Assembly (NCBI GenBank): GCA_008017145.1
Contig: SSGY01000196.1
Location: forward strand, 1-5,942
DNA: 5,942 nucleotides
Direction: 5' to 3'
Origin: Neisseriales bacterium
Lineage (GTDB): Bacteria > Pseudomonadota > Gammaproteobacteria > Burkholderiales > UBA11063
In this document: positions 1-5,942 of the stretch, one piece after another
How the letters are laid out: the number at the start of each line of letters is the position of its first letter
How positions within the stretch are numbered: the first letter of the stretch is position 1
Notes under the pieces: generated by a model
Seen by the model: the letters and a program-made list of their open reading frames with translations, nothing else
What the model was told of the DNA's origin: nothing
Databases searched by the model: none
Position numbers and translations under genes: made by a program

Positions 1-983
<983 letters not shown>

Positions 984-1234
984 TTAATTTATAATTAAAA
1001 TATACTGTGTTATTTTACCATGCAGCGAGCTTACCCGAGGTAGCTAAATATACAAAAAAACATAACTGTCTAGACTATTTTGCAGTAGCATTGTTACAAG
1101 ACTCCTCACGTGCTTCTCATGTAAATAATCTGTGGTACATTTAGTAAAAAGGGTTCGACGAGTTCATTCCTTTCAAATCCCATAATCTATTATTTAAACA
1201 TTCTGTAATTAGTAAAAGTTGTTTTTACAGATAA

Positions 1235-1255
1235 GTGGCAGTTTCGCACTGCCGC
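1235..1255 (+). other. Stable stem-loop upstream of the toxin-antitoxin promoter
   Basis: GTGGCAGT (1235-1242) pairs with ACTGCCGC (1248-1255) around a five-base TTCGC loop: eight pairs including one T-G. It is the most GC-rich structure in an otherwise AT-rich gap. A run of six T follows at 1268-1273, but 12 bases after the stem, so it is not a standard intrinsic terminator. It could be a degenerate terminator insulating the operon, part of an interspersed palindrome family, or a relic of an inserted element. Confidence 0.4.
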
Positions 1256-1313
1256 ACCACCACGGGATTTTTTGACAAAAGAGTGGAAAACTTAAAGAGG
1301 CAAAGATACTATT

Positions 1314-1343
1314 TTGCATTTAATGTGTATATGTGTGTATAAT
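1314..1343 (+). promoter_or_regulatory. Promoter of the toxin-antitoxin operon with a candidate antitoxin operator
   Basis: A consensus -10 box TATAAT lies at 1338-1343. A weak -35, TTGCAT (1314-1319), stands 18 bases upstream. The octamer TGTGTATA occurs twice, at 1324-1331 and 1334-1341, exactly 10 bases apart, the second copy overlapping the -10. A shorter inverted pair, ATATG (1329-1333) and CATAT (1348-1352), flanks the -10. Direct repeats one helical turn apart suit cooperative binding of ribbon-helix-helix dimers, and such antitoxins usually repress their own operon. Operator function is inferred. Transcription should begin near 1350, leaving a very short leader before the ATG at 1367. 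Confidence 0.6.
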
Positions 1344-1366
1344 TATGCATATTGAGGAGTAAAAAA

Positions 1367-1600
1367 ATGAGCAAAAGAGTTAATTTATATATTCAAGATG
1401 AAGTACTTTGGGAACATTTTACTCAGCTAGTTGGTCGTGGCAATGTAAGTAAATGGATTGAAAATTATATTAGACCATTTGTTAATAATTCAGATTTAGC
1501 TTCTTCTTATCAAATGATGTCACAAGATAAAAACAGAGAGAATGAAGCGCAAGAATGGTTAAATGGAACATTTGGAGATATCGGACATGAATCGTGGTGA
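1367..1600 (+). CDS. Antitoxin of a MazEF-type pair, probable ribbon-helix-helix protein (77 aa)
   Basis: Likely binds and neutralises the MazF toxin encoded directly downstream and represses the shared promoter. The ATG at 1367 is chosen over a TTG at 1352 because GAGGAG (1354-1359) lies seven bases before it and would be inside the longer version. The N-terminus (MSKRVNLYIQDEVLW) fits the beta-strand of a ribbon-helix-helix DNA-binding domain. A first helix to about residue 22, a turn at GRGN and a second helix, VSKWIENYIRPFV, complete the fold up to about residue 39. The remaining 38 residues are polar and acidic with Trp near the end, as expected for a flexible toxin-binding tail. It does not resemble the AbrB-type MazE of E. 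coli. The fold comes from pattern reading, so the family is moderately sure; the antitoxin role rests mainly on size, order and the 14-base overlap with mazF. Confidence 0.82.
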   Translation: MSKRVNLYIQDEVLWEHFTQLVGRGNVSKWIENYIRPFVNNSDLASSYQMMSQDKNRENEAQEWLNGTFGDIGHESW

Positions 1601-1907
1601 TGTTTACTGGGTAAACTTTGATCCTGCGGTAGACTCTGAGATTCAGAAAAAACGTCCGGCGGTCATAGTAAGTAATAATTTGAATAATATGTACATGCAA
1701 CGTGTTCAAGTATTGCCTGTGACTTCTAATGTTTCAAGAGTTTACCCTTGCGAAGCACTTGTACAGATTAGAGGTAAGCAAGGCAAAGCTCTTGCAGATC
1801 AAATTACCACCGTTGATAAAAATCGCTTTGGCGATTTCATTGGTTCACTGAATTCTACTGAACTAGAAAATATTACGAAAGTCATTAAGATACAACTTGA
1901 TTTATAA
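1587..1907 (+). CDS. mazF: MazF-family mRNA interferase toxin (106 aa)
   Basis: Sequence-specific endoribonuclease of the MazF/PemK family; it cuts single-stranded RNA and arrests growth when freed from its antitoxin. Hallmarks in order: RGDVYWVNFDPA (residues 3-14), KKRPAVIVSN (21-30) with Arg23 as the likely catalytic arginine, VLPVTSN (42-48) with Thr46 as its catalytic partner, and GKALADQITTVDKNR (66-80). Length is typical (about 105-120 aa) and no key residue is missing, so the toxin looks intact. An in-frame ATG at 1563 would add eight residues, but the ATG at 1587 has GGAGA (1574-1578) eight bases upstream and gives the standard MxRGDVYW start. It overlaps the antitoxin gene by 14 bases, implying translational coupling. 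The recognised RNA sequence cannot be told from the protein. Family assignment is secure. Confidence 0.96.
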   Translation: MNRGDVYWVNFDPAVDSEIQKKRPAVIVSNNLNNMYMQRVQVLPVTSNVSRVYPCEALVQIRGKQGKALADQITTVDKNRFGDFIGSLNSTELENITKVIKIQLDL

Positions 1908-1981
1908 TAATTTTCTTATTAATTATAAAGCCAGTAATTCATCATTAGACCAGTATTTTTTCATTTATTGGAGTTTTTTAA

Positions 1982-2530
1982 TTACTTTAATGTTAGCCAT
2001 GATGATTTAGGCATACGGTATAGTACATGCGGTGCCAAACTATGTTCTGGTGCAAAATTAGGATGTAAAAAATCTTCGGATAGATCTCTTTGCATACCAA
2101 TTTTATCCATTACATTATGAGATTTATAATTATTCTTAACCGCGAAGCTTACAATTTCATTTAAATTAAATACATTAAATCCAATTTCCAAACATTTCAA
2201 TGCCCCTTCAGTAGCATAACCATTGCCCCAATGTTGCGAAGCAATTCTCCAACCAATTTGAATACACGAAGTGAAATTAGCTTTAAAACCTATAGTACTT
2301 AAACCAATAAAGCCAATAAACTCTCCGGATGATTTCAATTCACAGGCATAAAAACAAAACCCTTTTTCTTTAAATATGGCATTGATTCGATCTATCATTC
2401 CTGACGATTCTTCTGGGGTCAATAAGCCCGGAAAGTGCTCCATAACTAGAGGATCTTGTCCCATCGCGATAAATGGTGCGAGATCTAAATCTTGCCATTC
2501 TCGTAAAATTAAACGTTTAGTTTCATACAT
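1982..2530 (-). CDS. GNAT-family N-acetyltransferase, RimJ/RimL-like (182 aa)
   Basis: Transfers the acetyl group of acetyl-CoA to an amine; the substrate (protein N-terminus, amino acid, polyamine or drug) cannot be told. The N-terminus, ETKRLILREWQDLDLAPF (residues 3-20), is the usual opening of the Acetyltransf_3 group. A strand with GEFIGFIGLS (69-78) follows, then IGWRIASQHWGNGYATEGA (92-110), the acetyl-CoA pyrophosphate-binding loop with the Q-x-x-G-x-G/A pattern. The C-terminal SFAVKNNYKSHNVMDKIGM (128-146) matches the family's N-x-x-S-x-x-V-M-x-K-x-G-M signature. All parts are present and the length is normal, so the gene looks functional. The ATG at 2530-2528 has GAGGT (2543-2539) eight bases upstream. 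It converges on mazF with a 74-base gap lacking a clear shared terminator. Free-standing GNATs of this type are common in accessory regions; some GNATs are toxins, but this RimJ/L-like architecture does not suggest it. Confidence 0.93.
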   Translation of the reverse strand: MYETKRLILREWQDLDLAPFIAMGQDPLVMEHFPGLLTPEESSGMIDRINAIFKEKGFCFYACELKSSGEFIGFIGLSTIGFKANFTSCIQIGWRIASQHWGNGYATEGALKCLEIGFNVFNLNEIVSFAVKNNYKSHNVMDKIGMQRDLSEDFLHPNFAPEHSLAPHVLYRMPKSSWLTLK

Positions 2531-2588
2531 TCTAAATTACCTCAATCGTTAAAAATATAATCAATAGGGAAAATAGGATTTATTGTCA

Positions 2589-2725
2589 TCAATTGAAATC
2601 CGCCACCGTATAGCCCGTTAATTCATTGGCAATGTGGACTAGAGTTTGCTCTCCATATTCTGCCCGTTTATTAATATTTAATGTTTCCTGATTACCTTAT
2701 ACAAAAATTCCCATAATACTAGGAA
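2589..2725 (-). pseudogene. Decayed N-terminal fragment of a YhcG/DUF1016-type protein
   Basis: On the minus strand, frame 2696-2589 encodes NINKRAEYGEQTLVHIANEL followed by TGYTVADFN and a TGA. This matches the DUF1016 N-terminal pattern in which an R-A-x-Y-G motif is followed by a helix ending in L-x-x-x-L. Just upstream, in another frame (2725-2681), FLVLWEFLYKVI matches the family's preceding L-x-x-x-W-x-I-G-x-x-I helix. Joining the frames near 2690 gives one continuous alignment to the region of E. coli YhcG around YWQIG and RAAYG, as I remember that protein. Family members are about 340-375 residues with a C-terminal PD-(D/E)XK-like nuclease domain. Here only about 45 residues survive, with a frameshift, an internal stop, no start codon and no nuclease domain, so it cannot be functional. 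It lies immediately upstream of the acetyltransferase gene on the same strand. Family identity is an inference by eye. Confidence 0.6.
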
Positions 2726-2858
2726 AGGAAACTATCGTAATCAAAAATTGATTAATTTTAAGATTTTATTGGCATAATGATAGCATAAAATACAGAGAGT
2801 GACAGGTACAAAAAGAAAAATGGAATATGTTGCTAAAAAAGCGCCGACTGTCACCGAT

Positions 2859-2986
2859 AGCTTACAATTACTCAATTCATAATCTAATATAATGCTGTAC
2901 AAAAACTTAAATATTGGCTTGCACTTATAAATGGATTGTTTTTTGGAACGATTACAGAAAGTAAGTGGTAATAATAATTGTAAGCT
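2859..2986. repeat. 12-bp perfect inverted repeat with 104-base spacer
   Basis: AGCTTACAATTA (2859-2870) is the exact reverse complement of TAATTGTAAGCT (2975-2986). The match does not extend outward or inward. The right arm contains the -35 hexamer of the promoter at 2978-3006, so the arms could be paired sites for a regulator able to loop DNA, or the ends of a small decayed element. A 12-base match is only mildly unexpected in AT-rich sequence of this length, so chance remains possible. Confidence 0.4.
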
Positions 2987-3006
2987 CACTAACTTTTGGT
3001 TATAAT
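2978..3006 (+). promoter_or_regulatory. Sigma70-type promoter (TTGTAA, 17 bp, TATAAT)
   Basis: A consensus -10, TATAAT, at 3001-3006 is preceded at the ideal 17-base spacing by TTGTAA (2978-2983), four of six bases matching the -35 consensus. It is the best-formed promoter in the window. Initiation is expected near 3013, about 84 bases before a 28-codon ORF with a good ribosome-binding site and about 350 bases before the transporter gene. It may drive a small RNA or small protein, or a long leader for the operon. Confidence 0.55.
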
Positions 3007-3096
3007 CCCTACTTAATACTAAATATGATATTACGACCATTTGGCGTAAAATCAAAAATTAATTTTACTTCAATCTCTTTTTATAAAGGACTTGAT

Positions 3097-3183
3097 ATGC
3101 ATACAAGTACCAAATCAATCTTAAATTCTCAATTCAGTTCATTTCTACATTCGAGTAGACAGTTAAATCACCTTTATCTTTAA
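3097..3183 (+). CDS. Possible 28-residue small protein or leader peptide
   Basis: ATG at 3097 lies six bases after AAGGA (3086-3090), one of the better ribosome-binding sites in the window, and downstream of the promoter at 2978-3006. The predicted peptide begins MHTSTKSILNSQF and ends RQLNHLYL. It has seven serines and five leucines in 28 residues, no signal peptide and no clear membrane helix, and I recognise no family. There is no run of a single amino acid and no following terminator, so classical attenuation is not supported. An upstream in-frame ATG at 2965 would give 72 residues but lies before the expected transcript start. Expression is unproven; the ORF could be a chance frame. Confidence 0.3.
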   Translation: MHTSTKSILNSQFSSFLHSSRQLNHLYL

Positions 3184-3288
3184 CATATTTGATGTTCAGT
3201 ATTGCAGATAATAATTTTTAGCAAGTCAATGTGATCATTTTTAGAATCAAATAGTTGAAGATGTTAGATATGGCGGTTATCTTATCTC

Positions 3289-3297
3289 TGGTATTAT
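3289..3297 (+). promoter_or_regulatory. Candidate extended -10 promoter for the transporter-panBC operon
   Basis: TGG followed by TATTAT (TG at 3289-3290, hexamer 3292-3297) forms an extended -10. An overlapping TATAAT at 3295-3300 and another at 3308-3313 give alternatives. None has a recognisable -35 at 16-18 bases, so dependence on an activator or on the extended element would be expected. Transcription would begin about 3304-3320, leaving a leader of 40-60 bases before the transporter ATG. Confidence 0.4.
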
Positions 3298-3326
3298 AAT
3301 TTGCTTATATAATTGATTAGCTCAGC

Positions 3327-3365
3327 ATGAATTTACCACAAAACAATTACAAAGAAATGTCATGA
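3327..3365 (+). CDS. Possible 12-codon upstream ORF coupled to the transporter start
   Basis: ATG at 3327 opens a frame encoding MNLPQNNYKEMS. Its TGA (3363-3365) overlaps the transporter ATG (3362-3364) as ATGA, the same junction used between the transporter and panB. The transporter start itself has only a weak AAAGAA-type site (3351-3356), so terminating ribosomes from this small frame could re-initiate there. The uORF has no obvious ribosome-binding site; with the nearest -10 (3308-3313) its leader would be only a few bases. The arrangement may be coincidental. Confidence 0.25.
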   Translation: MNLPQNNYKEMS

Positions 3366-4585
3366 CTAAATCCAACACAAACTACTTAACACTGCTTTTA
3401 TTGTGTCTTGGTTATTTTATTGACTTTTATGATTTAACGATCATGGGAGTTAGTTATAACGAATTAATCCAAGAACAATTTAATATAACAGCAGTTGCAC
3501 AGATTCAACAAACCTATTTGATGATCAGTAATTTTCAGACTATAGGGATTTTTATTGGTGCAATTCTCTTTGGAATTCTCGGCGATAAAATCGGACGTGC
3601 GACTGCTATCAAGTACAGCATATTGCTTTACTCTTTATCGACCATTGCTGCAGTGTATACACATTCACTGCCCTTATTTATCTTACTTCGGACGCTATCT
3701 TATATTGGACTAGCAACTGAATTTTCAACTTCTACGGTTTTAATCTTGGAGCTCTTTCCAATTAAATCTGCCGCTTGGGGAACAGCAATCCTTTACTCCT
3801 TCGGTGTGCTTGGTGGAATTACCGCGACTTCAATCGGTATGGTTTCATGGAAAGCGATGTTTCTTTGTGGAGGAATTGCAGGCTTAGCACTCTATTTTGG
3901 GCGTGGTAAAATAAAAGAGTCAAGTAAATTCCTCTATGCCAAAGAACACTCTGAACAAAAATTTGGCAGTATATGGCTACTCTTAGGCAATCGTCAATAC
4001 TTTCTCAAGCTAATCAAATATTTTCTCATGATAACGCCTTATTTTGCGATGATTACCATGATGTTTATTTTTCCTAATTACATCATTAAAACTTATACTT
4101 TAGGCTATGCGACTAAAATGTTGTTACTAGGGTTCTTTGTTGGAAATATCTTAAGCTGTTTATTAAGTGCTTTTATCAGTATAATTTTCAAAAGCTATAA
4201 ACCATTTATGCTATTAAGTTTGTGCATTTTTCTAGTATTAATGCTCAATTTCAAAAATATTCCAGAACCGGGAATTTTAATCTACAGTATTGGACTAGGA
4301 ATGATTGGTGGTGGTTACCCTATCGTCTGGGCACAACAGATTGCTAAAGAATATCCAATTCATATCCGTAATCTTGCCAGCAACACTCTCTTTGCATTAG
4401 GACGGGCTTCCAGCATAATATTCAATCTTTTTATTAGTGGCTGGCTTGCAGTTAAAGGTGCTTTTGTTAGCAATGCGATAATTACTACCATAATCGTATT
4501 TGTTTTAGCGCTTAGTAGCATTATTTTCTCGTTTGGTAAAAAAACATCTGCAGCGCAGATTGACTCTGGAGAAATAAGCTCATGA
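3362..4585 (+). CDS. MFS transporter, first gene of the panBC operon (407 aa)
   Basis: Inner-membrane secondary transporter of the major facilitator superfamily. About 12 hydrophobic helices are visible, starting with LTLLLLCLGYFIDFYD (residues 9-24) and ending near residue 393. The loop between helices 2 and 3 carries GILGDKIGRA (71-80), the signature G-x-L-x-D-x-x-G-R motif. LLRTLSYIGLATE (108-120) with Glu120 and the central-loop ES pair (186-187) recall the metabolite:H+ symporter branch, as do acidic residues in helix 1 (Asp21, Asp24). Length is normal for 12 helices. The ATG at 3362 is the only sensible start; the next methionine is inside helix 1. Its TGA overlaps the panB ATG (ATGA), so the two are almost certainly co-translated. 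Context suggests transport of pantothenate, a precursor such as pantoate or beta-alanine, or a pathway product; this is inference, and the protein is unlike sodium-dependent PanF as I know it. Fold is sure, substrate is not. Confidence 0.92.
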   Translation: MTKSNTNYLTLLLLCLGYFIDFYDLTIMGVSYNELIQEQFNITAVAQIQQTYLMISNFQTIGIFIGAILFGILGDKIGRATAIKYSILLYSLSTIAAVYTHSLPLFILLRTLSYIGLATEFSTSTVLILELFPIKSAAWGTAILYSFGVLGGITATSIGMVSWKAMFLCGGIAGLALYFGRGKIKESSKFLYAKEHSEQKFGSIWLLLGNRQYFLKLIKYFLMITPYFAMITMMFIFPNYIIKTYTLGYATKMLLLGFFVGNILSCLLSAFISIIFKSYKPFMLLSLCIFLVLMLNFKNIPEPGILIYSIGLGMIGGGYPIVWAQQIAKEYPIHIRNLASNTLFALGRASSIIFNLFISGWLAVKGAFVSNAIITTIIVFVLALSSIIFSFGKKTSAAQIDSGEISS

Positions 4586-5379
4586 AAAAATTTACCATTG
4601 CAGATTTTAATATCTACAAAACTCAGGCTAAAAAAATCACCATGATTACAGCTTATGATTTTAATCATGCTCAGTTAATTTCCGAATCGTTAATTGATAC
4701 AATTTTGGTTGGTGATTCACTTGGTATGGTTATTCAGGGAGCTAAGAATACTCTCAGCGTATCTCTAGACGATATTTTGTATCATACTAAAGCGGTTCGC
4801 CGTGGTGCACCAGATAAATTTGTCATTGCAGATATGCCCTATCTTAGCTATCATCTTGATAGTAAGACAACTATCCAAAATGCAGGAACTTTAATCTGTG
4901 CAGGTGGTGCGGATGCTGTTAAACTGGAAATTAACAATGTTAGCATGTTATCACAGATAAGCTCGCTCACCGATGCACAAATTCCCGTGATTGCACACAT
5001 TGGCATGACACCTCAATCCGTGAATGTCTTTGGAGGATTCAATGTTCAAGGTAAAAATGCAGAGCAAGTACACCATATTGAGACGATGGCGAAGTTAGCC
5101 CAAGATGCAGGAGCCCGTGCGATTGTCATTGAGTGTGTTCCATCAAACCTAGCGCAAAAAATAACCGAAACCTTACTAATTCCGACTATCGGCATAGGCG
5201 CTGGAAATGGCTGTGACGGACAGGTTTTAGTGTTAAATGATTTATTGGGGATGTCCAAACACACTCCTAAATTTGCCAAGCAGTACTTAGATGGTAAATC
5301 TCTAATTAAAAATGCATTGAATAAATTTAGCCATGAAGTAACTTCACAAACTTTTCCCTCAAATAAATATAGTTATTAG
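4582..5379 (+). CDS. panB: 3-methyl-2-oxobutanoate hydroxymethyltransferase
   Basis: Adds a hydroxymethyl group from 5,10-methylenetetrahydrofolate to alpha-ketoisovalerate, giving ketopantoate, the first committed step of pantothenate and coenzyme A synthesis; cytoplasmic, usually decameric. The 265 residues match the family length (264 in E. coli). Visible motifs: ITAYDFNHAQL (22-32), VGDSLGMV (43-50) with metal ligand Asp45, IADMPY (82-87) with Asp84, AVKLE (112-116) with Glu116, IPVIAHIGMTPQSVN (134-148), and IVIECVP (181-187) with Glu184 as the likely catalytic base. The substrate-loop sequence TIGIGAGNGCDGQVLVLNDLLG is also intact. All known active-site positions are conserved, so the enzyme should be active. 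GGAGA at 4568-4572 lies nine bases before the ATG, inside the end of the transporter gene, with which it overlaps by four bases. panC follows after eight bases. Confidence 0.98.
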   Translation: MKKFTIADFNIYKTQAKKITMITAYDFNHAQLISESLIDTILVGDSLGMVIQGAKNTLSVSLDDILYHTKAVRRGAPDKFVIADMPYLSYHLDSKTTIQNAGTLICAGGADAVKLEINNVSMLSQISSLTDAQIPVIAHIGMTPQSVNVFGGFNVQGKNAEQVHHIETMAKLAQDAGARAIVIECVPSNLAQKITETLLIPTIGIGAGNGCDGQVLVLNDLLGMSKHTPKFAKQYLDGKSLIKNALNKFSHEVTSQTFPSNKYSY

Positions 5380-5387
5380 GTACTTAC

Positions 5388-5942
5388 ATGGATACAATCT
5401 ACACTAGAATAGCTTTACAAAATAAAATACAACAGCTAAAGCAGCAAAATATTGTTATTGGCTTTGTACCAACAATGGGATTTTTACATGATGGACATTT
5501 AAGTTTGATGGATGAAGCGCGCAAATTTTGCGATGTGGTAATTGTCAGTATTTTTGTCAATCCATTACAATTTGGACCTAACGAGGATTTTAGCAATTAC
5601 CCACGCAGCTTAGAGCGTGATCTTGAGCTGTGTGCTAGTCGCGAGGTCGATTTGGTATTTGCACCACAAGCAGAGGAACTAATTCCACAAGAAACATTAG
5701 TTGTTTTAAATGTTAACCAGCTTGGTAGCAATTTATGTGGTAAAAGCCGCCCAAATCACTTTCAAGGTGTTTGTACGATTGTTAATAAACTATTTAATCT
5801 GGTGCAACCTGACTATGCATTTTTTGGGCAAAAGGATATCCAGCAATTCAAGATAATTGAACGAATGGTAAATGATTTATTTATACCAGTTAAATTAAAA
5901 ATGGTTAAAACCGTCCGTGATAGCGATGGATTAGCGCTTAGC
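5388..5942 (+). CDS. panC: Pantothenate synthetase, first 185 codons, cut by the right edge
   Basis: Condenses pantoate and beta-alanine with ATP through a pantoyl-adenylate, giving pantothenate; cytoplasmic nucleotidyltransferase. PTMGFLHDGH (residues 28-37) holds the HxGH motif with His34 and His37. VSIFVNPLQFGPNEDFSNYP (53-72), GKSRPNHFQGVCTIVNKLF (118-136) and FFGQKDIQQ (145-153) follow, all typical. The window ends within the KMSKS-equivalent region, after DGLALS and just before the expected S-R-N. About 90-100 of some 280 residues are missing. One deviation: Asn123 stands where most homologues have Gly in R-P-G-H-F. The ATG at 5388 follows the panB stop by eight bases. Its ribosome-binding site is weak (AGG at 5378-5380, overlapping the panB TAG), so translation probably depends on ribosomes finishing panB. 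Identity is secure. Confidence 0.97.
   Translation, partial: MDTIYTRIALQNKIQQLKQQNIVIGFVPTMGFLHDGHLSLMDEARKFCDVVIVSIFVNPLQFGPNEDFSNYPRSLERDLELCASREVDLVFAPQAEELIPQETLVVLNVNQLGSNLCGKSRPNHFQGVCTIVNKLFNLVQPDYAFFGQKDIQQFKIIERMVNDLFIPVKLKMVKTVRDSDGLALS

Larger units (their letters stand above)
2726..3361. other. Long AT-rich intergenic region upstream of the transporter-panBC operon
   Basis: Over 600 bases without a full-size gene. It holds a 12-bp inverted repeat (2859-2870 and 2975-2986), a promoter at 2978-3006, an AT hairpin (GTAAAAT 3046-3052 with ATTTTAC 3062-3068, nine-base loop), a 28-codon ORF (3097-3183), an extended -10 promoter candidate (3289-3297) and a 12-codon ORF touching the transporter start. 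A 104-codon minus-strand open frame at 2741-3055 has no ribosome-binding site and no recognisable domain; I take it as spurious. No intrinsic terminator was seen between 3184 and 3361, so a transcript begun near 3013 could run into the operon. Confidence 0.55.

Noticed and set aside
1151..1185. tRNA-like T-arm words (GGGTTCGA and TTTCAAATCCC)
   Set aside because: No acceptor, D or anticodon arms can be folded around them at tRNA spacing.
1272..1277. Perfect -35 hexamer TTGACA
   Set aside because: No acceptable -10 box occurs 16-18 bases downstream; the next TATAAT is about 60 bases away.
1908..1981. Possible bidirectional terminator between mazF and the acetyltransferase gene
   Set aside because: T runs are present, but no convincing GC-containing stem could be formed, so I do not call a terminator.
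2784..2879. Short plus-strand frame containing MEYVAKKAPTVTDSL
   Set aside because: Only 32 codons, no start with a proper ribosome-binding site and no family resemblance.
2741..3055. Minus-strand open frame of 104 codons with hydrophobic segments
   Set aside because: No ribosome-binding site, no recognisable domain, low-complexity composition typical of translated AT-rich noncoding DNA, and it overlaps a good promoter on the other strand.
2965..3183. Longer 72-codon version of the small plus-strand ORF
   Set aside because: The ATG at 2965 lies upstream of the promoter at 2978-3006 and has no good ribosome-binding site; the ATG at 3097 fits both signals better.
4360..4668. Open frames on the minus strand opposite the transporter and panB (also 5046-5279 and 5399-5596)
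   Set aside because: They lie opposite clearly identified genes with intact family motifs and are shadows of those genes' codon patterns; the same holds for 446-628 within pgm and 1482-1709 opposite mazF.

Overview
The window reads as AT-rich bacterial chromosome, most likely from a gammaproteobacterium. The alpha-phosphoglucomutase, the panB-panC order and the overall protein style would fit a relative of Francisella or Legionella, but this is an impression from protein sequence and I do not commit to a genus. Housekeeping genes sit at both ends. The middle is looser and gene-poor, and looks like an accessory insertion site.

Layout: positions 1-941 (minus strand) hold the first 313 codons of phosphoglucomutase (pgm), which runs off the left edge. 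A 425-base gap follows, with a hairpin, a possible decayed reading frame and then a promoter/operator. The promoter drives a compact toxin-antitoxin operon (1367-1907, plus strand): a ribbon-helix-helix-type antitoxin overlapping a MazF-family endoribonuclease by 14 bases. A RimJ/RimL-like GNAT acetyltransferase (1982-2530, minus strand) converges on it. Directly upstream of the acetyltransferase, on the same strand, lies a frameshifted and truncated remnant of a YhcG/DUF1016 protein (2589-2725).

The stretch 2531-3361 has no full-size intact gene. Besides the remnant, it has a 12-bp inverted repeat, a good sigma70-type promoter (2978-3006) and a 28-codon ORF with a good ribosome-binding site. 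Closer to the next gene it has a second promoter candidate and a 12-codon upstream ORF. That ORF's stop overlaps the start of the following transporter gene.

Positions 3362-5942 (plus strand) are a tightly packed operon: an MFS transporter, panB (ketopantoate hydroxymethyltransferase) and panC (pantothenate synthetase, cut by the right edge). Transporter and panB overlap by ATGA; panB and panC are 8 bases apart. PanB makes ketopantoate and PanC joins pantoate to beta-alanine, so the operon supplies vitamin B5 for coenzyme A. The coupled transporter probably moves a molecule of this pathway, which is an inference from context. No ketopantoate reductase or aspartate decarboxylase gene is visible; they may lie further right or elsewhere.

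I found no rRNA, tRNA, CRISPR array, intact insertion sequence or phage gene. The most interesting points are the transporter coupled to panBC with its small upstream ORFs, the decayed YhcG remnant, and the helically phased repeats over the toxin-antitoxin promoter.
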